A DNA stretch of 64,000 nucleotides from Gp1-AA122 sp036378535 (lineage in GTDB: Bacteria > Acidobacteriota > Terriglobia > Terriglobales > Acidobacteriaceae), in the NCBI GenBank assembly GCA_036378535.1, contig DASUWH010000029.1:45235-109234 (forward strand), in the 5' to 3' direction. Numbering within the stretch: the stretch's first letter is position 1; each line of letters starts with the position of its first letter. This document shows, in pieces, positions 36,277 to 46,164 of the stretch. The notes under the pieces are model-generated. The model was not told the DNA's origin and did not search any database. It saw only the letters and a program-made list of their open reading frames with translations. The translations under genes were made by a program, and so were the position numbers.

Positions 36277-37254
36277 TTACTCTGCTCCTCCGTTGGCATT
36301 GCTGGTGCACCTGGGCAGGCCGGCTTCAATGGCGGTGCCTTCCTCATAATCGTTCCAGGTTGCGATGAGCAGGAAAGGGAGGGGATGTGACTCGTCGTAG
36401 TATTTGCGAAACATGCTCAAAGTATCGTCAAAGGTTTTTCCGCAGCGCGGGTCCATACGGCGATTCAGGCTCCAGGAGGCACGCTTGTCATTGAATCCGG
36501 GCCAGGCTCCGCCCACGACGATTTTGTCCGGATGCTTATTTTTCATCTTCTGGTAAAACCGCTCCAGGTAGTCTTTGCCCCAGTCGCTGCCGTCGGGCAT
36601 CCATTTCTCACCGGGGTGAACCCAGGCGTACTCGCCATCAAAAGCCTTCGCGTATTGCGCCGGGGGATCGTCTTTGTAGATCAGCCAGGGAGGCGATTCC
36701 CAGGTATTGACCATTTGGCGCACCTGGTCCCAGTTCGTGCCGCCGCGTTTGGGGAAGATGAAAATCACCGGCCGCCCCTGGTAGAGGAGGTAAGCGTCGT
36801 GGGTAGGGGCCTGCGGCCCAATATAGTCCTTATAAGCCTCATCCATGGCAGTGAGCGCATCCTCGGTGGCGTGGCCATTGTTCTCTTCGGTCTCGTCATA
36901 CATGAGCGCGTAGTGAAAGTTCATCTGCTTCGAGACTTGCGCGACCACGGCGGTACTGCGATCGAGAAAAGGCTTGCGGTCGGCATACCAGTCGATGGCA
37001 AAGGCATAAATACCCATGTTTTTTGCCTGATCGACTTGCTTCCGAATTACCGCGGGATCCTGGCTGTTATAGCCGACATTGATGTGGTCCGCATCGCCGA
37101 ACCAGGGCTGGTAGTCGGCGACGAGTTTGGGAGTACCTCCGATTTCCGGAACACTTTTATCGATTGCCTGACGCATGCTGCCCTTGTTGCAGCCGCCGGG
37201 AAAGAAGCTGATCACCACGATCAGCACAAGCAGCGGTAACTGGAAACCTTTCAT
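36277..37254 (-). CDS. GH99/GH71-like glycoside hydrolase lipoprotein
   Basis: A 325-residue lipoprotein: signal segment with lipobox FFPGGC near residue 22, then a TIM-barrel-like domain. VADYQPWFGDADHINVGY, MGIYAFAIDWYADR, FHYALMYDETE and the terminal WNDYEEGTAIE motif follow the pattern of GH99-like endo-acting hydrolases and GH71. Catalysis would occur in the periplasm or at the outer membrane, on a polysaccharide. ATG 37254 is preferred as it leads straight into the signal peptide; an in-frame ATG 37275 is possible. It sits in the minus-strand envelope set, 137 bp after the coupled trio. Confidence 0.8.
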   Translation of the reverse strand: MKGFQLPLLVLIVVISFFPGGCNKGSMRQAIDKSVPEIGGTPKLVADYQPWFGDADHINVGYNSQDPAVIRKQVDQAKNMGIYAFAIDWYADRKPFLDRSTAVVAQVSKQMNFHYALMYDETEENNGHATEDALTAMDEAYKDYIGPQAPTHDAYLLYQGRPVIFIFPKRGGTNWDQVRQMVNTWESPPWLIYKDDPPAQYAKAFDGEYAWVHPGEKWMPDGSDWGKDYLERFYQKMKNKHPDKIVVGGAWPGFNDKRASWSLNRRMDPRCGKTFDDTLSMFRKYYDESHPLPFLLIATWNDYEEGTAIEAGLPRCTSNANGGAE

Positions 37255-37353
37255 CTCGTAATCTCTGCGCACCATAGGGTAAGAATATTGTTGGCACAGG
37301 ATGCGTTTCAGATCTCAGTATCCGGTGTCCGTTCTCAGGTTTCCCATGCGATC

Positions 37354-37371
37354 CCCCTCAAACCTGAGGGG
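37354..37371 (-). repeat. Small hairpin between operon genes
   Basis: Inverted repeat cccctca / tgagggg with a four-base loop in the 137-bp gap between two minus-strand genes. There is no U tract, so it may be a partial attenuator, an mRNA-processing hairpin, or a fragment of a REP-like repeat. Confidence 0.4.
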
Positions 37372-37391
37372 TGACACCTGACACGTGAGGC

Positions 37392-37937
37392 CTATCGGTT
37401 GGCCACCGGATCCAGCGAGCGCACGAACCAGCGGTCGGCGCCGGGAGTCATCAACACCAGATATCGCTGGTTGACGGTTTCCTGGTGAATGACTTTGCCG
37501 CCATCCAAAATTTCGATATCCAACCGCGCGTTGTCGAGGAGCTGCATCTCGCCGCCATCTGGCGAGTAGAAAAACGCTTTCACGTTGTGACCGTGATCGG
37601 TGTAGCGAATCGTGACTCCGGTCTTGCGCTGATCGGCAATGCGCTGCGTGAGCTTGTCTTTGGCAAATCCGGTGAAGTAGTCGCTCAGCAAGTCGCTGCG
37701 GTTCGATTGCGAAGCGGCAGCCAGATCCCGCCAGGCATAGGCATAATCTCTGGTTACATTGTGTCCAGTCAGTTCTTCGATCGAACGGGGCGCGATTCCA
37801 TCGGCGTTGAGCTTAACCTGGGGAAGGGAATCGGCGCGCAGAACGCGAAATAAAAGCGGGGAGCACAGAGCTGCGGCCAGGAGAACGACAAGGGTTAAAC
37901 CTACATGACGCCAAAAATTTGTCGCGCGTAATTTCAT
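37392..37937 (-). CDS. Single-pass membrane protein of unknown function
   Basis: A 181-residue protein. One N-terminal transmembrane helix (VGLTLVVLLAAALCSPLLF, about 12-30) anchors a periplasmic domain of ~145 residues with alternating polar/hydrophobic strands (VTIRYTDHGHNVKAFFY, LDIEILDGGKVIHQET, ADRWFVRSLDPV). The fold resembles NTF2/SnoaL-like accessory domains, but this is only an impression. Its ATG overlaps the stop of the preceding gene (ATGA), so it is co-translated with the Ig-like protein. Probably a structural member of an envelope complex. Confidence 0.8.
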   Translation of the reverse strand: MKLRATNFWRHVGLTLVVLLAAALCSPLLFRVLRADSLPQVKLNADGIAPRSIEELTGHNVTRDYAYAWRDLAAASQSNRSDLLSDYFTGFAKDKLTQRIADQRKTGVTIRYTDHGHNVKAFFYSPDGGEMQLLDNARLDIEILDGGKVIHQETVNQRYLVLMTPGADRWFVRSLDPVANR

Positions 37938-38791
37938 AGCCTGATCTCATTCCCAATGACCACACCGGAGGCGACCGAAATGGTTGCGTTGCCGGTGATC
38001 GGCAATTCCGTTCGCGCCACTCCTTTCTTGATGGGCGCGTCCACGGTGGTGCGACCCTTGCTGTCAACCGCGGTGAAAGAAACCACCGTTCCGTCAGGAA
38101 CCGCATTGCCTCGGCAGTCTTTGACGGAATCGGTTTGCACTTCGACACCCTTAGCTGTGCGCCGGGCGGTGATACGCAGGTTGCAGGCCTCGGAGGCCAC
38201 CTGCTGGATGATGCGCGGCTCCTCGTTGTTCCCGACGGTCGCAATCACCTTCACCGGACCTTCTTTGGGAGTGGGGCTCATCCGCATCCATGCCACACCT
38301 TGCACTGCCTTGACCGATTTCGTGAATGCCGGACCGGTTTTAGGCACTACCTGGAAATCGACATTCACAGGGCGGAAGACGGGATTGTGAAACTTGTCAA
38401 AGACGAAGGCAGTGGCGTTGATGGCATCGCGCGCGGTAACGGGAACCCGCGAAGGATGCAGCAGGAAGCTAACCTTAGTCGGATCACCGGCGACAACGTA
38501 AAACGGGCTGCTGGAGCAGCCGTCGGAGCCGCAGGTGATCGCGACATATCGGCCCGCCGCTTGAACTTCTGCGGCGGCAACCTTGATTTCACTTCCCAGC
38601 TTGATGCCTCTCTTTACAACCGAGCTTGGCCCGACCAGGTAAAAGGTCGCGTCTCCGCTTCCGCTGCTGGCGATGGCGAATGCGGTTCCGGCCGTGACCT
38701 GCGCCGGAACCTGCAGATCGGCGGCCAGAGCTGCACCGATCAGACACCACACGAAGGCAAGACACAAAATTGGCTTCAGCATGCTAGGCAT
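37934..38791 (-). CDS. Exported Ig-like domain protein
   Basis: A 285-residue protein with a signal peptide (MLKPILCLAFVWCLIGAALAA) and beta-sandwich sequence throughout. PVTARDAINATAFVFDKFHNPV and GTVVSFTAVDSKGRTTVDAPIKKGVARTEL split over two places match invasin/Big_1-type Ig repeats; CGSDGCSSSPF may form a disulfide. It overlaps the upstream gene by eight bases and the downstream one by four, in a tightly coupled quartet. Likely a periplasmic or surface adaptor; there is no catalytic motif. Confidence 0.8.
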   Translation of the reverse strand: MPSMLKPILCLAFVWCLIGAALAADLQVPAQVTAGTAFAIASSGSGDATFYLVGPSSVVKRGIKLGSEIKVAAAEVQAAGRYVAITCGSDGCSSSPFYVVAGDPTKVSFLLHPSRVPVTARDAINATAFVFDKFHNPVFRPVNVDFQVVPKTGPAFTKSVKAVQGVAWMRMSPTPKEGPVKVIATVGNNEEPRIIQQVASEACNLRITARRTAKGVEVQTDSVKDCRGNAVPDGTVVSFTAVDSKGRTTVDAPIKKGVARTELPITGNATISVASGVVIGNEIRL

Positions 38792-39890
38792 TGTTCCTGC
38801 TGTAGTGATTCACGACCACGTGGTAGCTCTGGACCTTGGGCGCGATGTCTTTAGGGATATCGACTCCGAAGGGGACGGGAACCTGCGGCAAGAGCGCCTG
38901 ATCCACGTAGCCATTGGAGACCCAAATGACTTTCCCGGTCGCGTCATAGTACGCAGCCACCACTTGTGCGATGTCTACATTCTGGCCACTCTGATTCACT
39001 AGGTCGCCGCTGAGCACGTTGCCACCCAGGGCATCCTTGTCGATTTTCTGATCAGTGACGGCAATCACCGGATCCGCGCTGGCGGGAACCAGCAGCGCCT
39101 TAACGTCCATGCGCACATTCTTTATCTGCTTAATGCGGATTCCGGGGAAGTCGATGCGGTAAGGGGAAACCTGCCGGGGAAGCAGGGTGTGCGCGATCAT
39201 GTCGAAACTGCTTTCCTGATCCAGGGCCGACTGGTCGGGCTTCAGCAAAGTGGCATTGACGCTGACATAGGCCGGCACCGTGTCTTCATTCACTACCTCA
39301 CCGACGAGCACCACGCCTTCCGGGCGCTCGATCGCGTTCATGGAGGTGATGCGGACATTAGGCGTATCCACGTTCTGTATACCCCAATCATCGCCGGCAT
39401 TCCGTCCAATCACATCCCACCTCAAATAGTTCACCGGGATAACCTGGGGCGGAACTTTGGCGACAGTGGGCTTGGGCCAGTCCACCTTCCAGACATCGCC
39501 GTCATGGCGAAGGTGAAGATCGCGAACATCGTCAAACGCTCCTATGGCGCTGGACCAGGTCATGCGGACGCGCATGGTGGCATCCTGATCGGTCGCATGG
39601 AGAGGCCACACGGTGAAGCTCTGCAGGCTCGAGTAGGTCCGCAGGCTGCCATTGCTGCCCGCCAGATCGCGCACGAAATCCTGTTTTTCGATGGTGCTGG
39701 TATTGGCCAGCCGGGCATAGGCCTGATTCCAGTCGCGCGCCTGGATGCCGGCCATAAGCGCCTGAACGGCTTCTTCGGGAGTACGTCCGGAACTGATCTC
39801 GTGGGAGGCCAGTCCTCCTGACTGAACCCAGGCGATTCCGACCAGCACGGCGGTTACGAGTCCGATCAATATGGCAAGAACTGCTTTCAT
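38784..39890 (-). CDS. Membrane-anchored envelope protein of unknown function
   Basis: A 368-residue protein with an N-terminal transmembrane anchor (AVLAILIGLVTAVLVGIAWV). Residues ~35-150 look like an NTF2/DUF4878-type domain (TPEEAVQALMAGIQARDWNQAY). Residues ~175-365 form two beta-sandwich segments of FxLYD-like style (VLVGEVVNEDTVPAYVSVNATLL and NVLSGDLVNQSGQNVDIAQVV). It overlaps its upstream neighbour by ATGA and the next gene by eight bases. No enzymatic motif is visible; with the neighbours it may build an exporter or assembly platform. Confidence 0.8.
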   Translation of the reverse strand: MKAVLAILIGLVTAVLVGIAWVQSGGLASHEISSGRTPEEAVQALMAGIQARDWNQAYARLANTSTIEKQDFVRDLAGSNGSLRTYSSLQSFTVWPLHATDQDATMRVRMTWSSAIGAFDDVRDLHLRHDGDVWKVDWPKPTVAKVPPQVIPVNYLRWDVIGRNAGDDWGIQNVDTPNVRITSMNAIERPEGVVLVGEVVNEDTVPAYVSVNATLLKPDQSALDQESSFDMIAHTLLPRQVSPYRIDFPGIRIKQIKNVRMDVKALLVPASADPVIAVTDQKIDKDALGGNVLSGDLVNQSGQNVDIAQVVAAYYDATGKVIWVSNGYVDQALLPQVPVPFGVDIPKDIAPKVQSYHVVVNHYSRNNA

Positions 39891-41644
39891 GGCCGCACCT
39901 CCCGCGCAAAGACGGGTTCTCCAGCGGGCGAGGGGATGGTGTAGACGTTCTCAACCCGGGCGCGGCGGCGATCGGGCAATGCGATCACCAGGAAAATTGC
40001 CAGGAGACTGCTGGCGACCGGGAGAGTGCCCCAGAGCAATCCTTCCCAAGGCGCGGGAATTGCGTCCGAGATGATTTTATGTGCGGGGGGAACATCGTCT
40101 TTCACCCACGCGGTGATTGCACCCTGGTTGAAAGTTTCCGTCTGCCGCCAGCCTGTGAAGACCAGTAAAGGCTCGTAGTACGGGTCGTAGACAAAGATGT
40201 ATTTCAACCCGTAGTGATTGGCATGGCGAAGCATGGCTTTCAGCGACTCCATGCCCGCGCTGCCAAAGTATTTGGCGCTGGTAAATTGAGCTGCCCCGTA
40301 GTTGGTCATTTCGGGTAAGAGACGGGCGGAGTTGTATTCACCGTCCACGCTGCCGGCATTGGCATAGGTAGATAGTTTGGGGAGGGCATTGCCAAAGCCG
40401 AGAGTGAGGTAACGATACTGGTCATGGCCATCGCGATTGAGGAATTCGACCACGGCGCTTACATCCAGGCCGCCGGTGGGACGGAACGGGCTCCAGGTCA
40501 GCCACCCCATGGCGAGCGCGATAGTAACGACCGCGGCCGTTGCGAACGCTGCGCCCGCCTTCCAGTCATGGCGATCGATCAATTCTTCCGCCCACATACC
40601 TACCATGGGCAGGCCCAGCAGCACGGCCCACAAGGTGAAGCGTTCGAAGGTCAGAATGTCGAAGGCGCGGCCGAAAATCCAGCGCGGCAGCGGTGTCGTT
40701 CCACCCAACCCAAGAATGAAGGTGAACCAGAAGGCCAGGAGCAGCGGTCGCAAACGGGGGACCGAAGCTCCCTTGATCACCACGAACGGCAACGCCAGAA
40801 TGAACGCTCCGTAGGGGACGATGAAGTAGTTAATAAAGATGTTGAGGTTCATTACCAGGTTGGAGCGGCTGGCGTGGGGAATGGGAACCTGCTTGATGGG
40901 GTGCTGGATAATCGACAGCCAGTAGGGAAGCAGCACGACTCCAACGCCTGCGACGGCGATTACCGTGAACACAAAGGCGCGGCCCAGCACCGCTCCCTGG
41001 CTGCCACCTTCCTCGTTGCGGTCCCGCATCGCCAGCCACAAGACCGGCAGTGCGAACAACAAGGAGCCGAAAATCAGGGTGACGTGGTGTACAGATGCCG
41101 CGGTCAACGTCAATGCCAGTCCCTTCAGGAGGGCTCGCCAGTCTGCCGAGTGCGTCCACTGATAGAAGTAAGTTACCGCCAGCAGGTAGAGAGGAAAGGA
41201 GAGGACGGTAGGCAATTGGCCAGCCGAGTAGACCAGAAAGGACACGGTTCCCGCGAAGATACTCAGCAGGGCAGCGTAGCTGGCGGCGCGCTCACTTACC
41301 CACAACCGGGAGAAGCGGTAGGCGCTGACCGGAATCAGCACTACCGCGAACAGCATGACCACCATGAAAGCTTCATTCAGGCCGATGACGCGAGACAGGA
41401 GCGCGATCCACTGGTGCACGAGCGGCGGATAGGTAGTCTGAGAGAAGCCGGCAAACCACTTCTCATTCCACGGGTCGAACCAGTGCTGAGCGTAGTGCGA
41501 GGCGAAAAAGATGTGGAAGTTGGCGTCGTAGGACGTGCGCAGCGGCAGGCCCATGATGAGCAGCGGAGCATGGACCGCCAGCGCGATGAACACGATCGCC
41601 GACAACGGAATCTTGCGCCGAAGGAAACTCGTTTCCGAGATCAA
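39887..41644 (-). CDS. Polytopic membrane protein, GT-C/PTPS-related type
   Basis: A 585-residue integral membrane protein with about 11-12 hydrophobic helices (for example SAIVFIALAVHAPLLIMGL, ALLSIFAGTVSFLVY, VTIALAMGWLTW). An early periplasmic loop holds SYDANFHIFFA, the acidic-residue position typical of GT-C glycosyltransferases and of the 6-pyruvoyl-tetrahydropterin-synthase-related membrane family. A periplasmic domain (about 400-540) follows. It likely handles a lipid-linked sugar. It leads the coupled minus-strand quartet, and diverges from the TPR exporter gene over a 219-bp shared promoter region. Confidence 0.82.
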   Translation of the reverse strand: MISETSFLRRKIPLSAIVFIALAVHAPLLIMGLPLRTSYDANFHIFFASHYAQHWFDPWNEKWFAGFSQTTYPPLVHQWIALLSRVIGLNEAFMVVMLFAVVLIPVSAYRFSRLWVSERAASYAALLSIFAGTVSFLVYSAGQLPTVLSFPLYLLAVTYFYQWTHSADWRALLKGLALTLTAASVHHVTLIFGSLLFALPVLWLAMRDRNEEGGSQGAVLGRAFVFTVIAVAGVGVVLLPYWLSIIQHPIKQVPIPHASRSNLVMNLNIFINYFIVPYGAFILALPFVVIKGASVPRLRPLLLAFWFTFILGLGGTTPLPRWIFGRAFDILTFERFTLWAVLLGLPMVGMWAEELIDRHDWKAGAAFATAAVVTIALAMGWLTWSPFRPTGGLDVSAVVEFLNRDGHDQYRYLTLGFGNALPKLSTYANAGSVDGEYNSARLLPEMTNYGAAQFTSAKYFGSAGMESLKAMLRHANHYGLKYIFVYDPYYEPLLVFTGWRQTETFNQGAITAWVKDDVPPAHKIISDAIPAPWEGLLWGTLPVASSLLAIFLVIALPDRRRARVENVYTIPSPAGEPVFAREVRP

Positions 41645-41863
41645 CGGTAAATCCTCCCTTGGTGAGCGACTTTTGGATTCAGCTCAGCCGGATAAGGTTT
41701 ACTTGCAAGTTGCTGCTTTGCTCTTATCTCTTTAAAAAGGTTCCACTTTCCCTGCCAGATTCTCTGACGAGGTTCTACTCTCGTGTCCAACCGCTGTAAG
41801 CGTATGGGCATCAGAGCGGATTGCAAGCCGGAGTGGTTTCGGCAATTCCCACAAGGGTCACGG
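41645..41863. promoter_or_regulatory. Divergent promoter region of the polysaccharide locus
   Basis: 219 bp between the head-to-head GT-C-like gene and the TPR exporter gene. Both promoters are expected here, so the two arms of the locus are probably co-regulated. I could not pick single -35/-10 elements with confidence. Confidence 0.4.
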
Positions 41864-44800
41864 ATGTTGGCAAGACGCACTCTTATTACTGTTGTTTTCT
41901 TGCTCCTGGCAGGCACTGCCGGGTTTGCGCAGACCTTCGAGATCAACGGCCAAAACAACACCACCTCGACCACGCCCGCCAAAAAAGGAAAGAAGGCGTC
42001 TGCGCCAGGCAACGCCAGCGCTTCTCGCTCCGATACCGGCATGGGCTGGGGATCGAGTATCGAAGTGGCCAGGCAGGCGCGTGCTGCTCAAGAGGCATTA
42101 GATAAAGGGAACTACAGCGCCGCGGTGGATTATGCGACCCGGGCCACGCGCGCAGCGCCGCAGAATCCCGACTTCTGGTTCCTCCTTGCCTATGCGGCGC
42201 GGCTGGCCGGCCGTTATTCGACCTCGGTAGATGCGTATCAAAAAGGGTTGCAGGAGAAGCCCAATTCCATCCAGGGTCTGTCCGGGCTGGCGCAGACTTA
42301 CGCCAAGATAGGCAAGTCGGATGAAGCGGAAGCCCTGCTGCAGAAGGTACTCGCGGCGACTCCCAGGAGTACGGATGATCTTCGACTAGCCGGGGAGCTT
42401 TTCCTTTTCAAAGATCCAAAACAGTCGCTGACCTATTTCTCGCGCGCGGAAGCGATCAAACCGGACGCGCGCACCGAACTCCTGGTCGCAAGGGCGTATC
42501 AGCGGCTTGGAGATCAAACCCAGGCGCGGCAGTGGCTGGATAAGGCCCGCAATCGAGCGCCGAACAATCCCGAGGTTCTGCGCTCGGTGGCTGCTTTCCT
42601 GCGCGATGCGGGGCAGTACGACCAGGCCCTCTCGATTTTAAAATCGATTCCTCGCAAGGATGCCAACTCCCTTGCCGAGTTGGCCTATACCTACCAGGTC
42701 GCGGGCAAAAGGAAAGAAGCTGCCGACACTTATGTGCAGGCTGCCGATGCCGCCAAGGGCCAACTGGATATTCAGCTGAACGCAGCTCAGGCTCTGGTCA
42801 ACGCCGGGGAACTGGGCCGCGCCGAAACGCTGCTGAAGCGGGCGGACGCGCTGCAGCCGGATCATTATCGTCTGCATGCGATTCGCGGCCAGATTCTGGC
42901 GCTGGAAAACAGGCCGGAAGAGGGCATTCGCGAATATCAGACGGCGTTGGCGCACATGCCTGAATCGGTGCCCGAAGGCGTGCTGTATCCGATCTCGCTG
43001 CATGTAGACCTTTATCAGCTCTATCGCGACATCGGCGATACCGCCGGCGCAACTCAGCAGGCCACCGCGGCGAGAAATCTGGTCCAGGCAATCAATATTC
43101 AGGACGCGACTCGGCCTGAGTTCCTGCGGCTGCGGGCGGCGGTCGAGATGGCATTCAACGACTCCCAGTCGGCAGAACGCGACCTGAAAGAAGCAATCAC
43201 GCTGGCGCCTGCGAACACCAACATAATTCTTAACTATGGGAACCTGCTGTGGAAGACCGAGCGGCGGCCGGAAGCGGTCGAAATGTATAACCGCGCCCTA
43301 AAGGTGGAGCCGAACAATGCGGCGGCGATCAGCGCGCTCGGTTATTTGTCGCGCGAAATGGGCGATCCCAAGGCTTCGGAACAGTACTTCACCAAGCTGG
43401 CCCAACTTTATCCTGACGACTACGTTGCTTACCTGGCGCTCGGGGACCTCTATACCGAGCGACGGCAATTCGAAAAAGCTCAGAAGAGTTATGACAAGGC
43501 CCACCAGCTTGCGCCTACTAACCCCCTTGTGGTTGCCGGCGGCATCAATTCGGCGTTGGAAGCTCATCAGTTCCAGACTGCCAAGAACTGGATCGATCGT
43601 TCGTCGCCGACCATGCTCAACAACCCGCAGGTGATGCGGGAGCATGAGCGCTATCTGACCATGACCGGCAAATATGCCGAGTCGGCAGAACTCGGGTATA
43701 AAGTCATCCAAAAATTACCGCACGACCCGGAAGCGCCGGTTTATCTGGGCTATGACCTGCTCTTCCTGAATCGCTACAAGGAAGCGATGGATATCGCCCG
43801 CAAGTTCCAGCCTGTCCTGCCCAAGGATAAGGACCTTCATCTCATCGCCGGGTACGTGGATGCGCACAACGGCGACTTTCAAGCCGCGGTCAACGACTTC
43901 AGCGAAGCCTTAACGCTAGATCCCACCATGGCCACTGGCTACATGAACCGGGGCTATGTCGAGAATGACATAAGGTTGGCGGCGCGAGCGGAGCAGGATT
44001 TCAGGAAGGCGCTCCAGATTCGTCCCGACTATGGGGAGGCGCACCTCGGACTGGCGTACTCGTTGCTGCAATTGCGTAGCCCGAAAGCGGCATTGCGGGA
44101 GACCGATGCGGCCGAGAAGCTCTTGGGTGATTCCCGTCCGCTGCACCTGGCCAGGGCCGAGGCCTACCGCCAGCGCGTGATCCTGGCCAAGGCGGTACCA
44201 GAATACCGCGCCGCATTGAAATACCAGGCGGATGATATTCCCACGTACCTGGCGCTGGCCGACGCTCAATATGGGTTACGCGATTACAACGGAGCCATCC
44301 AGACGCTGAACACAGGGTTGAAGTACGGTCAGGATCCGATGCTGTACGCCCAAATGGCGCGGGACTACGCGCAGCTGCATCGTGAACCGGACGCGATGCA
44401 CGCTATCGAAATGGCCGAGAGAACCGGCAGCCGTGATTCGAAGATTCTTCTTGCCACTGCCCAGGCTCTCCTTACGCTCAACAACCGTAATGCGGCCATG
44501 AACCGCTATGCAGAGGCCCTGGAGCTTTCCGAGGCCGATCGGCTGAAAACTCGCCTGGCGGTAGCCCGAGTATTCGCGCAGGATAAGCACTGGGATGATG
44601 CGCGCCAGCAGATTGCTCTTGGTTTTGCCGAAGCCCGCGTGTCCGATGCCACGGTGATCACCGCCGAGGACTATCTTGACGCCGCCGACGTGCTGATGTC
44701 GATGAACGATTTCCCCTTGGCCGAGAAGTTCTATGACCGGGCGCAGAATGCCGGAGCCGACGAGATCGCGGTGGCGATCGGGGAGGCCAACGCTCATCTG

Positions 44801-46060
44801 GCGATGGGGGAGACGCGCAGCGCGGAAACTCTGTTGACCAGTGTCAACGATCCGGACAAGCAACAGAACTACGATTACCAGATATCGCTGGGAAATGCTT
44901 ACCGGCAGCAGCAGAACAATTACCGGGCGCTGACGGCATTTGCTCGCGCCAACTCGCTGCAGCCCGACAATCCGATCGCCCAGCAGGCCGTTATTGACCT
45001 GGCGGGGGAGCAGGGAAGACCGATTACCGATAAGGTGAGCGTCGGCTCGCAAGCGTGGCTCCAGCCGATTTTTGAAGACGAAAATATTTATCAGATGGAT
45101 GCTGGCTTCCGGAATCTGAGCGCTTCCTCTCCTTTCTTGCCGCTTCCCCGCAAATCCGTGGAAACGTGGGCGGACGCCGATTTCCACCTGCGGCTGGGTG
45201 ATGGCATTCCGATCATCAATGGATTTGTAGCTGAGCGCAATGCTCGCGGTAGCTTTTCTTTCCCCAGCGAAGTCTTGATCCAGCGGAGGAACACGTACGA
45301 CACAATCTTCAACTTTGCTGTCACTCCCATCGTGCACCTGGGCGACGTCAAGCTGACACTCAACCCCGGCCTGCAGTACACGATCCGGCGCGACACCTTG
45401 TCTCCGGTGCAGATGAACCAGGATTTGTTCCGGCAATACGTTTACCTGTCCACTAGTTCGATTTTCAACTGGATCTCGATGAACGGGTACCTGATCCGGG
45501 AGGCCGGGCCCTACACGGATCAGCCGCTCCATTCGCGCGATTTCTCCGGGACGGTGAACTTCATCGTAGGCCGGCCCTGGGGTAAAACTGCCCTGATCAC
45601 CGGTTATGGGGCGCGTGACCTTCTATATCGTCCCTCGATCCACGAATTTTTCGAGAGCGATAGTTATGCCGGAATCCAGCGGAAATTTGGGTCCCGGGTT
45701 CAGGCTTCTGTAGTGGCTGAATATTTGAAGGCGTGGCGCGTGGAAGGAAACGCCTGGACCTATGCCCAAATGCTGCGCCCGGGCTTCGCGCTGAACTTCA
45801 AGCCGAACGACCGCTGGTCAATTGATGCCACCGGGACCTGGTCGCAAGGCAGGGCTTTTCACGCCTACGACAACTTCAATAACGGCATTCTTCTCTCCTA
45901 CATGCACCCGCTGCGCGGTTCGGTGAACGACGGAACCGAAGACCTGCCAGTGGCCTTCCCCCTTAGGTTCTCTTTCGGCGTGGAGCAACAAACGTTCTAC
46001 GACTTCCCTGGCCACGCTCGGACGTCAATTGTGCCAGTCCTGAAGTTAACGTTGTTCTAA
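41864..46060 (+). CDS. TPR-rich outer-membrane exporter (BcsC/PelB/PgaA-like)
   Basis: A 1398-residue protein. A signal peptide (LITVVFLLLAGTAGFAQ) is followed by a low-complexity linker and about 25 tetratricopeptide repeats (roughly 60-1060), e.g. AALDKGNYSAAVDYATRA-like and NAAAISALGYLSREMGDPKAS. The last ~320 residues are amphipathic strands (INGFVAERNARGSFSF, LTLNPGLQYTIRRD, FSFGVEQQTFYDFPG) ending in a terminal Phe, the BAM signal for beta-barrels. The plan matches polysaccharide export porins of the cellulose, Pel and PNAG systems. ATG 41864 follows AAGGG by six bases. The flippase gene lies 104 bp downstream. Confidence 0.88.
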   Translation: MLARRTLITVVFLLLAGTAGFAQTFEINGQNNTTSTTPAKKGKKASAPGNASASRSDTGMGWGSSIEVARQARAAQEALDKGNYSAAVDYATRATRAAPQNPDFWFLLAYAARLAGRYSTSVDAYQKGLQEKPNSIQGLSGLAQTYAKIGKSDEAEALLQKVLAATPRSTDDLRLAGELFLFKDPKQSLTYFSRAEAIKPDARTELLVARAYQRLGDQTQARQWLDKARNRAPNNPEVLRSVAAFLRDAGQYDQALSILKSIPRKDANSLAELAYTYQVAGKRKEAADTYVQAADAAKGQLDIQLNAAQALVNAGELGRAETLLKRADALQPDHYRLHAIRGQILALENRPEEGIREYQTALAHMPESVPEGVLYPISLHVDLYQLYRDIGDTAGATQQATAARNLVQAINIQDATRPEFLRLRAAVEMAFNDSQSAERDLKEAITLAPANTNIILNYGNLLWKTERRPEAVEMYNRALKVEPNNAAAISALGYLSREMGDPKASEQYFTKLAQLYPDDYVAYLALGDLYTERRQFEKAQKSYDKAHQLAPTNPLVVAGGINSALEAHQFQTAKNWIDRSSPTMLNNPQVMREHERYLTMTGKYAESAELGYKVIQKLPHDPEAPVYLGYDLLFLNRYKEAMDIARKFQPVLPKDKDLHLIAGYVDAHNGDFQAAVNDFSEALTLDPTMATGYMNRGYVENDIRLAARAEQDFRKALQIRPDYGEAHLGLAYSLLQLRSPKAALRETDAAEKLLGDSRPLHLARAEAYRQRVILAKAVPEYRAALKYQADDIPTYLALADAQYGLRDYNGAIQTLNTGLKYGQDPMLYAQMARDYAQLHREPDAMHAIEMAERTGSRDSKILLATAQALLTLNNRNAAMNRYAEALELSEADRLKTRLAVARVFAQDKHWDDARQQIALGFAEARVSDATVITAEDYLDAADVLMSMNDFPLAEKFYDRAQNAGADEIAVAIGEANAHLAMGETRSAETLLTSVNDPDKQQNYDYQISLGNAYRQQQNNYRALTAFARANSLQPDNPIAQQAVIDLAGEQGRPITDKVSVGSQAWLQPIFEDENIYQMDAGFRNLSASSPFLPLPRKSVETWADADFHLRLGDGIPIINGFVAERNARGSFSFPSEVLIQRRNTYDTIFNFAVTPIVHLGDVKLTLNPGLQYTIRRDTLSPVQMNQDLFRQYVYLSTSSIFNWISMNGYLIREAGPYTDQPLHSRDFSGTVNFIVGRPWGKTALITGYGARDLLYRPSIHEFFESDSYAGIQRKFGSRVQASVVAEYLKAWRVEGNAWTYAQMLRPGFALNFKPNDRWSIDATGTWSQGRAFHAYDNFNNGILLSYMHPLRGSVNDGTEDLPVAFPLRFSFGVEQQTFYDFPGHARTSIVPVLKLTLF

Positions 46061-46164
46061 TTAGCGCCATCTAAGCACTTTCAGAACGCCGCGTCTGGCC
46101 GCGCTGTTAGCTCGAATGTGCGTCCCGCGCAACGACCAAATCCGAAAGACCTGATCGAGGTGGA

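Noticed and set aside
39887..41644. Exosortase for the PEP-CTERM protein
   Set aside because: The polytopic protein has GT-C-like features and no exosortase Cys/Arg/His motifs.
40424..41650. Long antisense open frame of about 400 codons
   Set aside because: It lies opposite a well-supported membrane protein; its Arg/Gln/His-rich sequence is typical of a GC-rich antisense shadow. The same applies to the long frames opposite mdh, the TPR gene and the M19 dipeptidase.
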